A stretch of DNA of 48,368 nucleotides, taken from Chitinophaga pinensis. GTDB taxonomy: Bacteria > Bacteroidota > Bacteroidia > Bacteroidales > GCA-2748055. The stretch is from assembly GCA_945863035.1 (NCBI GenBank), contig CAMAZH010000012.1, positions 1 through 48,368 of the forward strand. The letters run 5' to 3'. Made by a program: the position numbers and the translations under genes. The notes below the pieces were generated by a model. It did no database searches, was not told where the DNA came from, and worked only from the letters and a program-made list of their open reading frames with translations. Every line of letters starts with the position of its first letter. Position 1 is the first letter of the stretch. This document shows positions 6,633-15,696 of the stretch, one piece after another.

Positions 6633-8840
6633 ATGCAAGCAGTATACCTGGATTATAATTCCACGACCCCAATTGACAAGGAAGTGGCTGATTTTATGAT
6701 CCCTTTTCTTCGCGGTCATTTTGGAAACCCATCAAGCACTCATGTTTATGGGGTTGAAAGCAAGATCGCCATTGAAAATGCGCGGAAAAGTCTCGCCGCC
6801 TTGCTCAACTGTTCTTCTTCTGAAATAATATTTACCAGCGGGGGTACCGAATCCAACAATTTCGCCATTAAAGGAGCCGCCCGGGCCAATCGCGACAAAG
6901 GCAATCATATTATTACCACCAACATAGAACATCCTGCTGTTCTTGAGGTATGCCGGTCGCTTGAAAACGAAGGCTTTGAAGTCAGCTACCTGCCAGTTAA
7001 CAAGGAAGGAATACTCGAAACAGAAACCCTGAAAAATGCCATTAGGGCCGAAACCATCCTGATTTCTGTGATGCATGCCAACAATGAGACTGGCACTATA
7101 CAAAACATCGCTGACCTCTCTTCGCTTGCCAGGGAACACCAAATCATTTTCCATTCCGATGCCGCACAGTCGGTTGGGAAAATCAAAACGGATGTTCGGG
7201 AATTGGGAGTGGATCTGCTATCGGTTGCTGCACACAAATTTTATGGCCCAAAGGGTATCGGTGCACTTTTTATTCGCGAGGGAGTCAACCTGAACAAAAT
7301 CATGCACGGGGCCAACCATGAGCACAACCTCCGTCCGGGAACTGAAAATGTTCTTGAAATTGCCGGTCTGGGTAAAGCAGCGGAAGTGGCCCTCCGCGAT
7401 TTCAACCGCAATTTCGGGAACATGCAACAAACGCGCGATTTGCTCTACCAAATTTTAAAAGCGGAAATTCCGTCAATTGTCCGTAACGGTCACCATGAGC
7501 AGGTTTTACCGAACACATTGAACATAAGTTTTCCGGGAATGGATGCCGGAGCCTTGCTGTCAGAGCTGGTTGAAGTTGCAGCCTCAGCCGGAGCAGCCTG
7601 TCATGCCGATGACGTAGAAATATCCTATGTTTTGCAAGCCCTGAAAATACCGATCGAAATTGCAATGGGAACCATCCGCTTTTCCACTGGAAAAAACACT
7701 TCGCAAAAAGAGATCACCGACGCTGCATCCCACATCGCATCCCGGGCAAAAAAGTTGATGAGCAATGCCATGGATTCGTCGCTTCCGCAAGTCAAAGCCG
7801 ACCAGATCAAATTAACTCATTTTACCCATGGGCTGGGATGTGCCTGCAAAATCAGTCCAAGAATCCTGGAAGAAATCCTTCGGGGAATTCCCTCCCCGAT
7901 TCACCCGGATATCCTCGTTGGTTCTGAAACGTCGGATGATGCTGCGGTTTACAGAATAAATGATGAGACAGCCCTCGTGCAAACGGTCGATTTCTTCACC
8001 CCGGTTATCGACGACCCATTTGAATTTGGGGCAATTGCAGCCGCAAACGCGCTAAGCGATATTTATGCAATGGGGGCAAAACCGCTTTTTGCGCTCAATA
8101 TTGTTGCCTTCCCGGTTAACAGGCTGCCAACCCAAACATTGCGGGATATCCTCAACGGCGCCCAATCCGTCGCCGACGAAGCTGGCATTTATATTCTCGG
8201 GGGACACACCATAGAAGACAATGAGCCGAAATTCGGTATGGTTATCAGCGGTTTGGTTCATCCCTCGAAAATACTCAGGAATTCGACCTGCAAGCCGGGT
8301 GACAAACTTATTCTTACCAAACCCTTGGGTACAGGAATCCTCAGCACCGCTCTGAAGAGAAACATGATTAGTGGCCAAGTAGAGAGAGAACTTTATCAGA
8401 CCATGAGAAAGCTCAACAAACAAGATGCTGAAATCATGGTGAAATACCGGGTTAATGCCTGTACCGACATAACGGGTTTCGGACTCTTAGGACACATGAA
8501 GGAAATGCTGGAGTCTGCAAATGTTTCGGCCGAGCTGAATGCCTCTTGCATTCCCCATTTAACAGGAGCACTTGATCTGGCCTCACAAGGGATAATCCCG
8601 GGTGGAACATCCAACAACATTAGCTTCACTTCCGGAATCGTGCGTTTTTCGGGAGAGATTAGTAAGGCAATGCAGGTATTACTTGCAGATGCTCAAACTT
8701 CCGGCGGGCTTCTTATTTCAGTCGATCCTGCTGATGCGGAGGCCTTGCTTGATGAAATAACATCATCGGGCAACCGTTTCGCAAGCGAAATCGGGAGGAT
8801 TATGACAAGGAATAGTTCACTTGTTTATGTAATCAATTAA
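6633..8840 (+). CDS. selD: cysteine desulfurase / selenocysteine lyase-like domain fused to selenide, water dikinase
   Basis: A 735-residue two-domain protein. Residues 1-375 are a class V PLP enzyme of the NifS type: GGTESNN (70-76), EHPAV with H100, HANNETG (148-154), D176 in HSDAAQ, PLP lysine K202 in AAHKFYGPKG, and C323 in SAGAACHAD as persulfide/selenide carrier. Residues about 392-735 are full-length SelD (E. coli protein is 347), with LTHFTHGLGCACKIS: C403 matches catalytic Cys17, C405 and K406 follow. SelD makes selenophosphate from selenide and ATP; the NifS part would release selenium from selenocysteine and hand it over within one chain. The catalytic residue is Cys, not selenocysteine. 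No selA, selB, ybbB or yqeBC homologue is in the window, so whether selenophosphate feeds Sec, selenouridine or a molybdoenzyme cofactor cannot be told. Uninterrupted frame, so not an assembly join. Confidence 0.93.
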   Translation: MQAVYLDYNSTTPIDKEVADFMIPFLRGHFGNPSSTHVYGVESKIAIENARKSLAALLNCSSSEIIFTSGGTESNNFAIKGAARANRDKGNHIITTNIEHPAVLEVCRSLENEGFEVSYLPVNKEGILETETLKNAIRAETILISVMHANNETGTIQNIADLSSLAREHQIIFHSDAAQSVGKIKTDVRELGVDLLSVAAHKFYGPKGIGALFIREGVNLNKIMHGANHEHNLRPGTENVLEIAGLGKAAEVALRDFNRNFGNMQQTRDLLYQILKAEIPSIVRNGHHEQVLPNTLNISFPGMDAGALLSELVEVAASAGAACHADDVEISYVLQALKIPIEIAMGTIRFSTGKNTSQKEITDAASHIASRAKKLMSNAMDSSLPQVKADQIKLTHFTHGLGCACKISPRILEEILRGIPSPIHPDILVGSETSDDAAVYRINDETALVQTVDFFTPVIDDPFEFGAIAAANALSDIYAMGAKPLFALNIVAFPVNRLPTQTLRDILNGAQSVADEAGIYILGGHTIEDNEPKFGMVISGLVHPSKILRNSTCKPGDKLILTKPLGTGILSTALKRNMISGQVERELYQTMRKLNKQDAEIMVKYRVNACTDITGFGLLGHMKEMLESANVSAELNASCIPHLTGALDLASQGIIPGGTSNNISFTSGIVRFSGEISKAMQVLLADAQTSGGLLISVDPADAEALLDEITSSGNRFASEIGRIMTRNSSLVYVIN

Positions 8841-8891
8841 TTATCTGATATTTGCAAAATGAAAATTTAAGATTAACTTAAGATTGGAAAT

Positions 8892-8922
8892 TTTGCCGTG
8901 TGGACTGTATATGTTACTTTTG
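8892..8922 (+). promoter_or_regulatory. promoter upstream of the MORN-repeat gene
   Basis: TTTG (8892-8895), 19-base spacer, TACTTTTG (8915-8922): a full match to the Bacteroidota housekeeping promoter. The start would be near 8929, giving an untranslated leader of about 80 bases. Confidence 0.72.
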
Positions 8923-8933
8923 TTTTAAGCTAA

Positions 8934-8952
8934 TGTTAATTTAACGTTAACA
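8934..8952. promoter_or_regulatory. palindromic site TTAACGTTAA inside the 5' leader
   Basis: A perfect 10-base palindrome TTAACGTTAA (8941-8950), flanked by TGTTAA (8934-8939) and ending ACA, lies just after the expected transcription start. It could be an operator. AT-rich, so chance cannot be excluded. Confidence 0.3.
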
Positions 8953-9011
8953 CAATTTGAAAGGCTTACAAGCCAACGAAAAGAAAGTTTTACAAACAAA
9001 AACCAGCCACG

Positions 9012-9473
9012 ATGAAAAAAATAACAGCAATTCTGGCCGTTCTATTCACATTTACAGTGTCGCAGGCACAAATAGCAAGTGGTGAAGACGGGAAATACTA
9101 TGCCGATAACAATTCATTGTACTCTGGAAGCTATACCGAAAACTTTTCGGACGGAACCATACGAATGAAAATGGAGTTGAAGAACGGGGTTGCGGATGGC
9201 AACACCTATATATATAGTGAAGGCGGAAATTTACTTGAAACCCGATCCTATTCTGAAGGTAAATTTAACGGGACATGGTTGACTTATAGCGACAGTGGGA
9301 TAAAAGTTGCAGAGGCTCACTACCTTAACAACAAAAAAGATGGAATTTGGTTAATCTGGGACAATTCCGGAAAACTTCGTTACCAGATGGAATACAAAGC
9401 AGGTGAAAAAACCGGATTGTGGAAAGAATGGGATGAAAATGGCAGTCTGATTCGCGAAAAAAATTACGATTAA
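9012..9473 (+). CDS. exported MORN/YwqK-type repeat protein
   Basis: 153 residues. A signal peptide ends near residue 19 (TFTVSQA-Q). The mature part is a chain of short repeats of the MORN_2 / YwqK type, with the recurring pattern G-x-W/Y-x-x-Y/W, seen around SGSYTENF, DGNTYIYSEGG, FNGTWLTYSDSG, KDGIWLIWDNSG and KTGLWKEWDENG. These beta-hairpin repeats are common in Bacteroidota exported proteins; a molecular function is not known (the 'antitoxin' label on the family is not supported by any toxin here). Own promoter upstream and a terminator after it, so a monocistronic unit. Confidence 0.8.
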   Translation: MKKITAILAVLFTFTVSQAQIASGEDGKYYADNNSLYSGSYTENFSDGTIRMKMELKNGVADGNTYIYSEGGNLLETRSYSEGKFNGTWLTYSDSGIKVAEAHYLNNKKDGIWLIWDNSGKLRYQMEYKAGEKTGLWKEWDENGSLIREKNYD

Positions 9474-9502
9474 ATATATAATCCTGTTATTTAGCAAGAT
9501 AG

Positions 9503-9538
9503 CCGCATGGGACAAGGAATCCAGCGGTTTTCTTGTTT
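9503..9538 (+). terminator. terminator after the MORN-repeat gene
   Basis: CCGC-A-TGG (9503-9510) pairs with CCAGCGG (9521-9527) with one bulged A, 10-base loop, followed by TTTTCTTGTTTT. Lies 30 bases after the stop codon. Confidence 0.55.
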
Positions 9539-9617
9539 TATGACGAAACCAATGACAATAAGGATGAATGAAGAAAGAAATGCTTCTAATCATGGGTATT
9601 TAGTGGATTGGTTTTTA

Positions 9618-9625
9618 TACTTTTG
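9618..9625 (+). promoter_or_regulatory. -7 element before the 9734 lipoprotein gene
   Basis: TACTTTTG matches TAnnTTTG but has no convincing TTTG 19-21 bases upstream. A second candidate, TACTTTCG at 9686-9693, has TTTG 24 bases upstream (9658-9661). One of the two probably drives the 9734-11131 gene pair. Confidence 0.35.
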
Positions 9626-9733
9626 TAGAAACCAATAATTACGGATCATTCATGAGTTTTGTTTTTTAAAAAAAAATAGTATTTTTACTTTCGAAATGAG
9701 CGTCAAATATCAGATAAATTTAAACTGACCTAT

Positions 9734-10675
9734 ATGAATATAAAGCTACTGGAATCTGGAAAGCAATTCATACTTCTGTTCGCCATTCTGGCGTTTATTT
9801 CTGGAAGTTGTGCATCAGACAAGAGTAAGGAAAACAAAAATGCCGACAATTCCGGACTTTCCGATGATTTCAATTCCGAAATGGATGATGATCTTGCAGA
9901 GAAGATAAACACGGCAAAAAGAATTTTCTATTCCCTACCCTCGCCTCTTGAAACGGCTATGTTAATAAAGAGTGCAGGAGCAAACTACGATGGTGATTTG
10001 CTAAACAAGGTAGAAAACACATCCAAATACAATACAAATCTCAAAATGGCCCTGAACCTCGGTATTTACACCACCGACCTCAGCTATGCAAGTCTTTTTG
10101 ATCAAACCCAGGCAACATTAAGCTACATCAACGCCGCAAAAAAAATGGCTGATGGCCTTGAAATACTGGATGCCATTGATGAAGCTACTATCCGCAGGCT
10201 TGAGGAAAACATCAACAACAGGGATGTTATCATTGATATTATCTCTGAGACCCTCCTGAATTCAAATTCATTTCTTGAAGATAAAGGTCTTCAAAACACA
10301 TCCGCAATTATATTAGTTGGCGGCTGGGTTGAGGGCTTGCACATTGCAACCAGTTTGGTGGAAAAGGGAGCAAACCTTAAGACCAACAAACTCGTGGAAA
10401 GAATTGTGGATCAGAAGCTCTCCCTGAATATTGTTGTCAGTTTGCTCGAAAACAATAAAGATAACGCTGAAGTGCAGATCCTCTTAAAAGATGTTGCTGA
10501 ACTCAGTGCTATATATGATAAAATCACTATTGAGCAATCAGAAATTACTCCGGTTGAAGATCCAAATACGAATGTAACTACTTTGAAGTCCGAATCGACT
10601 ATCAAAATAACTCAGGAAGTATTTGACGAGCTTGCCCGGAAAGTGAAAGAATTAAGAACCCGATATATTTCATAA
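9734..10675 (+). CDS. predicted lipoprotein, conserved Bacteroidota type, function unknown
   Basis: 313 residues. The N-terminus has a lipoprotein signal with lipobox ISGSC and lipidated C26, followed by a charged Ser/Asp/Glu-rich linker (27-55). The rest is predicted mostly helical: SLPSPLETAMLIKSAGANYD, a GIYTTDLSYASLFDQTQ segment, and a C-terminal helix ending VKELRTRYIS. I recognise the general look of a conserved hypothetical of this phylum but no enzyme motif. Fifteen bases separate it from the next gene, so the two are probably cotranscribed. Confidence 0.75.
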   Translation: MNIKLLESGKQFILLFAILAFISGSCASDKSKENKNADNSGLSDDFNSEMDDDLAEKINTAKRIFYSLPSPLETAMLIKSAGANYDGDLLNKVENTSKYNTNLKMALNLGIYTTDLSYASLFDQTQATLSYINAAKKMADGLEILDAIDEATIRRLEENINNRDVIIDIISETLLNSNSFLEDKGLQNTSAIILVGGWVEGLHIATSLVEKGANLKTNKLVERIVDQKLSLNIVVSLLENNKDNAEVQILLKDVAELSAIYDKITIEQSEITPVEDPNTNVTTLKSESTIKITQEVFDELARKVKELRTRYIS

Positions 10676-10690
10676 ATAAATATCTTCGTT

Positions 10691-11131
10691 ATGAAAAGAA
10701 GTTTATTTGTTAGCATCCTATTTGTTGTATTTGCTCTGACTCCCTTTAAAGCTGATGCTCAGTGTAAACAGTTTGCTAAAAATACCTGTAAAGTTGGTCT
10801 TTCCCCTTTTCAACACGATGGGAATTACCACGCAGCTATCCTGCTTGAAGGAGAAGAAGCCGAATTGTACAAAACTTTTTATTCCGATACCCAGTACCGG
10901 ATTGGAATATGCGGTGCTAATAACCTCGGTGAAGTTGAGTTCAGCATTGTTGATGGCAGCGGTAAAGTGTTATATAACAACAAGTTTCACGGATATGAAT
11001 GGAAGTGGGACTTTAAATTGGAATCGAGTCAGCAATTAAAAATTGTTGTTAAGGTACCCGTTACCAATGGCATGTCCAATGAACCCAAAGAAGGTTGTGT
11101 TGCAATTATGTTTGGTTTCAAAGAAAAATAA
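10691..11131 (+). CDS. small exported protein, function unknown
   Basis: 146 residues with a signal peptide ending near residue 23 (FKADA-Q). The mature protein has four Cys (in QCKQFAKNTCKVG, GICGANN and GCVAIMFGF), suggesting disulfides, and a beta-rich pattern (EVEFSIVDGSGKVLYNNKF, QLKIVVKVPV). No family recognised. Directly after the lipoprotein gene and before a strong terminator, so the last gene of that unit. Confidence 0.7.
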   Translation: MKRSLFVSILFVVFALTPFKADAQCKQFAKNTCKVGLSPFQHDGNYHAAILLEGEEAELYKTFYSDTQYRIGICGANNLGEVEFSIVDGSGKVLYNNKFHGYEWKWDFKLESSQQLKIVVKVPVTNGMSNEPKEGCVAIMFGFKEK

Positions 11132-11153
11132 GCCCGGTATAATTAGAATTACG

Positions 11154-11182
11154 GCCTATGAAAACTCATAGGCTTTTTTTTT
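11154..11182 (+). terminator. rho-independent terminator
   Basis: GCCTATGA (11154-11161) pairs perfectly with TCATAGGC (11166-11173) around AAAC, followed by nine T. It lies 22 bases after one stop codon and only 13 bases before the ATG of the DUF4197 gene. Confidence 0.85.
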
Positions 11183-11195
11183 AAAATTTTATCCA

Positions 11196-12014
11196 ATGAA
11201 AACCTTTCGTCTATTTCTAGTCGTTGTCTTGTTATCCCAACTGTTACAAGGTTGTGCCGAGCTCATGAGCATTGCGACCCAGGTTACTCAGACTCCGGCA
11301 GCATCGAACCCGCTTTCGGGAAACGAGGTTATCGAAGGTCTTAAAACAGCTTTGTTGGTTGGGACCGACACTTCGGTATCGAAAACATCCCGTGTTAATG
11401 GTTTTTACAAGGATGAGGCAATTAAAATACTTCTTCCTCCCGAAGCACAGAAAATTTATGAAAACAAGGATAAGCCTATCTTCAAGGCTACCGGTCTGGA
11501 TAAGAAATTGGAAGATGCGGTGTTGGCTATCAACCGGGCTGCAGAGGATGCCTCGAAAGAAGCTGCGCCAATATTCAAATCGGCTATTACAGGTATGTCA
11601 TTCAGCGACGGTTGGGCTATATTAAAAGGAACAAATCCGGCTGCAGCAAATCAGCCTGCTGGTTTTGACTCTACCGCTGCGACAGGCTATCTCCGATCAA
11701 CAACCTATGCTCAACTTACCGCAGCCTTCAGCCCGAAAGTGAATACCTCCCTCGATAAAAAACTCGTTGGGAATTATTCCCCCAACCAGATATGGAGCAC
11801 CTTAACCTCCAGTTATAATACCGTTGCAAAGAATTCCCTGGGAATGATTGAACCCGTTAAAACAACCGACCTTGGAACCTATGTTACTGAAAAAGCTCTC
11901 GACGGACTATTCTATAAGGTCGCCCTTCAGGAAAAGGAAATCCGCAGAGATCCTTTGAAATGGGCCAAAACAGCTGTCGGAAATATTCTTCAACGCGTTT
12001 TCGGGAAAAGCTGA
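11196..12014 (+). CDS. DUF4197 lipoprotein
   Basis: 272 residues: lipoprotein signal with LLQGC and lipidated C20, then a DUF4197 domain (SGNEVIEGLKTALLVGTDTSVSKTSRVNGFYKDEAIKILLPPEAQ, and the C-terminal ALDGLFYKVALQEKEIRRDPLKWAKTAVGNILQRVFG). The domain has no established activity; in other bacteria it is found as a periplasmic or outer-membrane lipoprotein. The gene follows a terminator by 13 bases, so it needs readthrough or a promoter inside the upstream gene. Tail to tail with uvrA, 10 bases apart. Confidence 0.85.
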   Translation: MKTFRLFLVVVLLSQLLQGCAELMSIATQVTQTPAASNPLSGNEVIEGLKTALLVGTDTSVSKTSRVNGFYKDEAIKILLPPEAQKIYENKDKPIFKATGLDKKLEDAVLAINRAAEDASKEAAPIFKSAITGMSFSDGWAILKGTNPAAANQPAGFDSTAATGYLRSTTYAQLTAAFSPKVNTSLDKKLVGNYSPNQIWSTLTSSYNTVAKNSLGMIEPVKTTDLGTYVTEKALDGLFYKVALQEKEIRRDPLKWAKTAVGNILQRVFGKS

Positions 12015-12024
12015 GCCTACAGCA

Positions 12025-14832
12025 CTATTTTTTAAGTTTCTCTTTCAGATAATTGGCGGTGTAGGAATCCGAGAAACCAGCAAGTTGCTCCGGTGTGCCT
12101 TCGAATACAACGCGCCCCCCGTTTTCCCCGCCCTCGGGTCCCATATCGATTACCCAGTCGGCCGATTTTATTACATCAAGGTTATGTTCAACCACCAGGA
12201 TGCTGTGCCCCCTTTTAATAAGAGCATTAAAGGCGTCGAGCAGTTTGCGTATATCATGGAAATGCAATCCGGTGGTCGGTTCATCGAAAATGAAGAACAT
12301 ATTTTCCGAACTGCCTTCTTTGCTAAGAAAAAAGGCCAGCTTTACGCGTTGGCTTTCGCCTCCGCTGAGCGTACTCGACGATTGCCCGAGTTTGATATAC
12401 CCTAATCCCACATCCTGTAAGGGCTTCAACTTCGACACAATCCGCTTCTCGGTAGAGGAATCTTTTTGACCGAAAAACTCAATCGATTCATCTACCGTCA
12501 TCTCTAAAACATCAAAAATGCTTTTGCCTCGGTATTTCACCTCAAGTATTTCATCCTTAAACCTCTTCCCTTTGCAACTCTCACAAAGCAGGTTAACATC
12601 GGCCATAAATTGCATTTCGACCTTAATAAACCCATCTCCCTGACATTCCTCGCATCTGCCCCCGTCGATATTGAAAGAATAATGACTGGCTTTAAACCCG
12701 TTTATGGCTGAAGCAGGCAAGTCTGCAAACAGTTTCCTTATCTCGTCATAGGCTTTGAGGTAGGTCACCGGATTTGATCTTGAAGATTTGCCGATGGGAT
12801 TCTGGTCAACGAATTCCACATTCTTCACCAGATCAATGTCTCCCTCAAGAAAATCGAACTTGCCGGTCTTCTCCCCCACTCCATTCAAGCGCTTGCTCAA
12901 AGCAGGGTAAAGTATTCCTTTCACAAGGGATGATTTCCCGGATCCACTCACACCGGTAATAGCAGTCATTATATTCAAAGGGATTTTAACATCCACATTT
13001 TTGAGATTGTTCTCTCTGGCTCCTTTAATAAGCAGATAATTATTCCATTTTCTTCTTGAAATAGGGATTTCGATTTGTCTTTTCCCGGTGATATAGTCGG
13101 AGGTAAGACTTGATTCCGATTTTATGAGCTCAGCGTGATTGCCGGCGAAAACTACTTCTCCGCCATTTCTTCCCGCCCGTGGCCCGATGTCGATAATCAT
13201 GTCGGCAGCACGAATGATGTCCTCGTCGTGTTCAACTACCACCAGGGTATTACCCATATCCCGGAGTTCCTTCAGCACCTCGATTAAGAGCATGGTGTCG
13301 CGCGAATGCAGTCCAATGCTGGGTTCATCGAGTATATAAAGGGAGCCGACCAAAGCGCTGCCCAAAGATGTTGCCAGATTTATTCTTTGTGATTCTCCCC
13401 CGGAAAGAGTGGCTGAAAGCCTGTTAAGCGTCAGATAGTTTAACCCTACATGCAACAAGAAGCCAAGTCTGCTGCGAATCTCAGTGAGCAAACGCCCGGC
13501 GACTTTCTCTTCATGAGGCGATAATTTAATGTTATCGAAGAACTCGGCGAGTTTATTTATGGGCATAAGGACCAATTCGTGGATTGGTTTTCCGTTTATC
13601 CGAACATACGAAGCCTCCTTACGGAGGCGACCGCCTTTGCACTCGTGACAGATGGTCTTTCCCCGGTACCGGGAAAGCATAACCCGGTATTGGATCTTAT
13701 ATTTTTTTTCCTCCAGATGCTCGAAGAAATTGCGAATGCCTTTAAAATGTTTGTTTCCCTTCCACAGCAATTCCTGTTGTTCAGGAGCAAGTTTGTAATA
13801 AGGTGTGTGAATAGGGAAATCGAAATTATCAGCCGAATAAATCAGCTTTTCGAGCCATTTGCTCATTTTCTCGCCTTTCCAGCAAACAATAGCCTCTTCA
13901 TAAACCGAAAGACTTTTATTTGGTATCACCAGGTCTTCATCGATTCCAATAACCTGTCCGTAGCCTTCACATACCGGACAGGCACCAATCGGGTTATTAA
14001 AGCTGAACATGTGTTCGTCGGGCTCTTCGAACACTATACCATCAGCCTCAAAGGAATCGGTAAATTCATGGTGCTTTTTCTCTTCGGGCTTGCGGATCCG
14101 GCAAATCCCCTTGCCGATGCTTAGAGCTGTTTTGACAGAATCGCCGAACCTGCTGACAGAATCTTCGTCTCTGCTCACCACAAGCCGGTCGATAATCAGA
14201 TTGTTCCCGGAGGTTGCTGCCACCAGGTCCTTGTTTTGCAGAACATCTTCAATTTGAACAATCTCACCATCCATTTCTATGCGGGTAACCCCCTGACGAA
14301 GGTAAAGCTCCAACTGGTAAGCAATGCTTGTCCCGTCGCAGCAGTGAAATGGGGCCAATACAAGCAAGCGGGTGCTGTCTTCAAAGGAAAGAATATAGTC
14401 CACAACATCCGAAACCGAATGTTTCTTCACCTCTTTGCCGGAGACTGGAGAATAGGTTCTCCCGATTCTTGCGAAAAGGAGTTTCAGGTAATCGTATATT
14501 TCGGTAGAAGTTCCAACGGTAGAGCGGGGATTCCGTGTGTTTACCCTCTGCTCGATGGCCACTGCGGGTGGTATCCCATGAATAAAATCGACATCGGGCT
14601 TATCAATCCTTCCTAAAAACTGACGGGCATAGGCAGAGAGGCTTTCCACGTATCGACGCTGACCCTCGGCATAAAGCGTATCGAAAGCAAGTGATGACTT
14701 GCCAGAGCCTGACAGGCCAGTGATAACTACAAACTTATCTCTTGGAATGGCAATATCAATATTCTTCAGGTTATGGACTCTGGCTCCCTTAATAAAAATC
14801 TCACTCCTTTTTTCTTTCTTCTCTTCTGGCAT
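12025..14832 (-). CDS. uvrA: UvrA excinuclease ATPase subunit
   Basis: Damage-recognition ATPase of nucleotide excision repair. 935 residues, normal length. First ABC module: Walker [10 protein letters not shown] at 39-47, signature LSGGESQ, Walker [11 protein letters not shown]. Second: Walker [10 protein letters not shown] at 627-635, signature LSGGESQ at 822-828, [10 protein letters not shown]. The C-terminal zinc module is complete (C727, C730, C750, C753). The first zinc module is not: the second pair CPVC in [17 protein letters not shown] is present, but the position of the first CxxC, just upstream, reads [10 protein letters not shown] with no Cys. Bacteroidota often carry two uvrA copies; this may be the second paralogue. 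Single-gene unit. Confidence 0.95.
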   Translation of the reverse strand: MPEEKKEKRSEIFIKGARVHNLKNIDIAIPRDKFVVITGLSGSGKSSLAFDTLYAEGQRRYVESLSAYARQFLGRIDKPDVDFIHGIPPAVAIEQRVNTRNPRSTVGTSTEIYDYLKLLFARIGRTYSPVSGKEVKKHSVSDVVDYILSFEDSTRLLVLAPFHCCDGTSIAYQLELYLRQGVTRIEMDGEIVQIEDVLQNKDLVAATSGNNLIIDRLVVSRDEDSVSRFGDSVKTALSIGKGICRIRKPEEKKHHEFTDSFEADGIVFEEPDEHMFSFNNPIGACPVCEGYGQVIGIDEDLVIPNKSLSVYEEAIVCWKGEKMSKWLEKLIYSADNFDFPIHTPYYKLAPEQQELLWKGNKHFKGIRNFFEHLEEKKYKIQYRVMLSRYRGKTICHECKGGRLRKEASYVRINGKPIHELVLMPINKLAEFFDNIKLSPHEEKVAGRLLTEIRSRLGFLLHVGLNYLTLNRLSATLSGGESQRINLATSLGSALVGSLYILDEPSIGLHSRDTMLLIEVLKELRDMGNTLVVVEHDEDIIRAADMIIDIGPRAGRNGGEVVFAGNHAELIKSESSLTSDYITGKRQIEIPISRRKWNNYLLIKGARENNLKNVDVKIPLNIMTAITGVSGSGKSSLVKGILYPALSKRLNGVGEKTGKFDFLEGDIDLVKNVEFVDQNPIGKSSRSNPVTYLKAYDEIRKLFADLPASAINGFKASHYSFNIDGGRCEECQGDGFIKVEMQFMADVNLLCESCKGKRFKDEILEVKYRGKSIFDVLEMTVDESIEFFGQKDSSTEKRIVSKLKPLQDVGLGYIKLGQSSSTLSGGESQRVKLAFFLSKEGSSENMFFIFDEPTTGLHFHDIRKLLDAFNALIKRGHSILVVEHNLDVIKSADWVIDMGPEGGENGGRVVFEGTPEQLAGFSDSYTANYLKEKLKK

Positions 14833-14892
14833 AATAATTGCTGGCCTATTTAAGCTTTTAACAATATTTAACGAAATTCAAAGTTAATATTT

Positions 14893-14923
14893 TTTGGACA
14901 AAACAATTTTATTGTTACTTTCG
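14893..14923 (+). promoter_or_regulatory. promoter of the sigma factor gene
   Basis: TTTG (14893-14896), 19-base spacer, TACTTTCG (14916-14923; one mismatch to TAnnTTTG). Predicted start near 14930, giving an unusually long leader of about 97 bases before the GTG. Confidence 0.55.
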
Positions 14924-14996
14924 CTTTCTCTCAAGTATTTAACCAGTAAGAATATTCACAAGTAAGTTAAAAGGAGGACTGCCTATAGTTATTTTT

Positions 14997-15024
14997 CTAC
15001 CTAATTAACCAAACAAGGAGGTAG
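14997..15024 (+). promoter_or_regulatory. strong Shine-Dalgarno inside a potential hairpin
   Basis: AAGGAGGT at 15015-15022 is a full-consensus Shine-Dalgarno placed correctly for the GTG at 15027, rare in a phylum that hardly uses them. Its AGGTAG part (15019-15024) is the exact complement of CTACCT (14997-15002), so it can be masked in a six-pair hairpin. A second consensus site, AAGGAGGA at 14971-14978, has no start codon at working distance. Confidence 0.5.
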
Positions 15025-15026
15025 TT

Positions 15027-15617
15027 GTGAAAACAAGCAGAAAAACAGATTTCGAACTTGTACAGGAGTTCGTTGACGGTAGTCAGTCTGGTATTGAAAT
15101 TCTTATTAAACGCCATAAAACCCGGGTTTTTACCTATATCATGCTCATGGTTAAGAATAACCAGTTGGCGGAAGATATCTTTCAGGATACCTTTATTAAG
15201 GTTATTCATTCATTAAAAGCGGGGAAATATAAGGATAATGGCAGGTTCTTGTCATGGGTTATCCGCATTGCCCACAATCTGGTTATCGACCATTTCAGAA
15301 AAGAAAAGCAAATGAATATGCTTTCCAATGATGACACGGTTGTCGATTTATTCAACAACAGGAAATTGGCTGAAAAGAATATTGAGGACAATATAATCCA
15401 CGAGCAGATTTGCCAGGATATCAGAACCCTTATCGAGAGACTGCCCGATGACCAGAAGGAGGTTATTCTTCTGAGGCATTACGGCGATTTGAGTTTTAAG
15501 GAGATTGCCGAGCAAACGGGCGTTAGCATAAACACAGCTCTTGGGCGAATGAGGTATGCTTTGATTAATCTGCGCAAGTTGATTGAGAAACACGACATCA
15601 GTCTTATGCTTCCATGA
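15027..15617 (+). CDS. ECF-type RNA polymerase sigma factor
   Basis: 196 residues, a group IV (ECF) sigma-70 protein. Region 2 is at about 23-92 (IKRHKTRVFTYIMLMVKNNQLAEDIFQDTFIKV, then FLSWVIRIAHNLVIDHFRKEKQ) and region 4 at about 134-185 (LIERLPDDQKEVILLRHYGDLSFKEIAEQTGVSINTALGRMRYALINLR), a helix-turn-helix that reads the -35 element. It starts with GTG behind a perfect Shine-Dalgarno. No anti-sigma factor with a membrane segment and no SusCD pair follow, so this is not a carbohydrate-uptake ECF unit; it resembles the conserved stand-alone Bacteroidota ECF factor. Promoter targets cannot be told. Confidence 0.9.
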   Translation: MKTSRKTDFELVQEFVDGSQSGIEILIKRHKTRVFTYIMLMVKNNQLAEDIFQDTFIKVIHSLKAGKYKDNGRFLSWVIRIAHNLVIDHFRKEKQMNMLSNDDTVVDLFNNRKLAEKNIEDNIIHEQICQDIRTLIERLPDDQKEVILLRHYGDLSFKEIAEQTGVSINTALGRMRYALINLRKLIEKHDISLMLP

Positions 15618-15696
15618 CAAATATATAGGGTTAGCCGCAATAATTTTTTTTCTTAAGCGTTTAAGTTCTACCTAACGCTAAAAAAGCTTATTGCCT

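Noticed and set aside
7810-7860. Selenocysteine (in-frame TGA) at the SelD active site
   Set aside because: The codon at residue 403 is TGT (Cys); the frame is open throughout.
9012-9473. YwqK-type 'antitoxin' of a toxin-antitoxin pair
   Set aside because: The protein is exported and there is no toxin gene beside it; the label comes only from a family name.
13579-14124. 181-codon open frame on the plus strand opposite uvrA
   Set aside because: Lies wholly inside uvrA, low-complexity composition derived from the antisense; not a gene.
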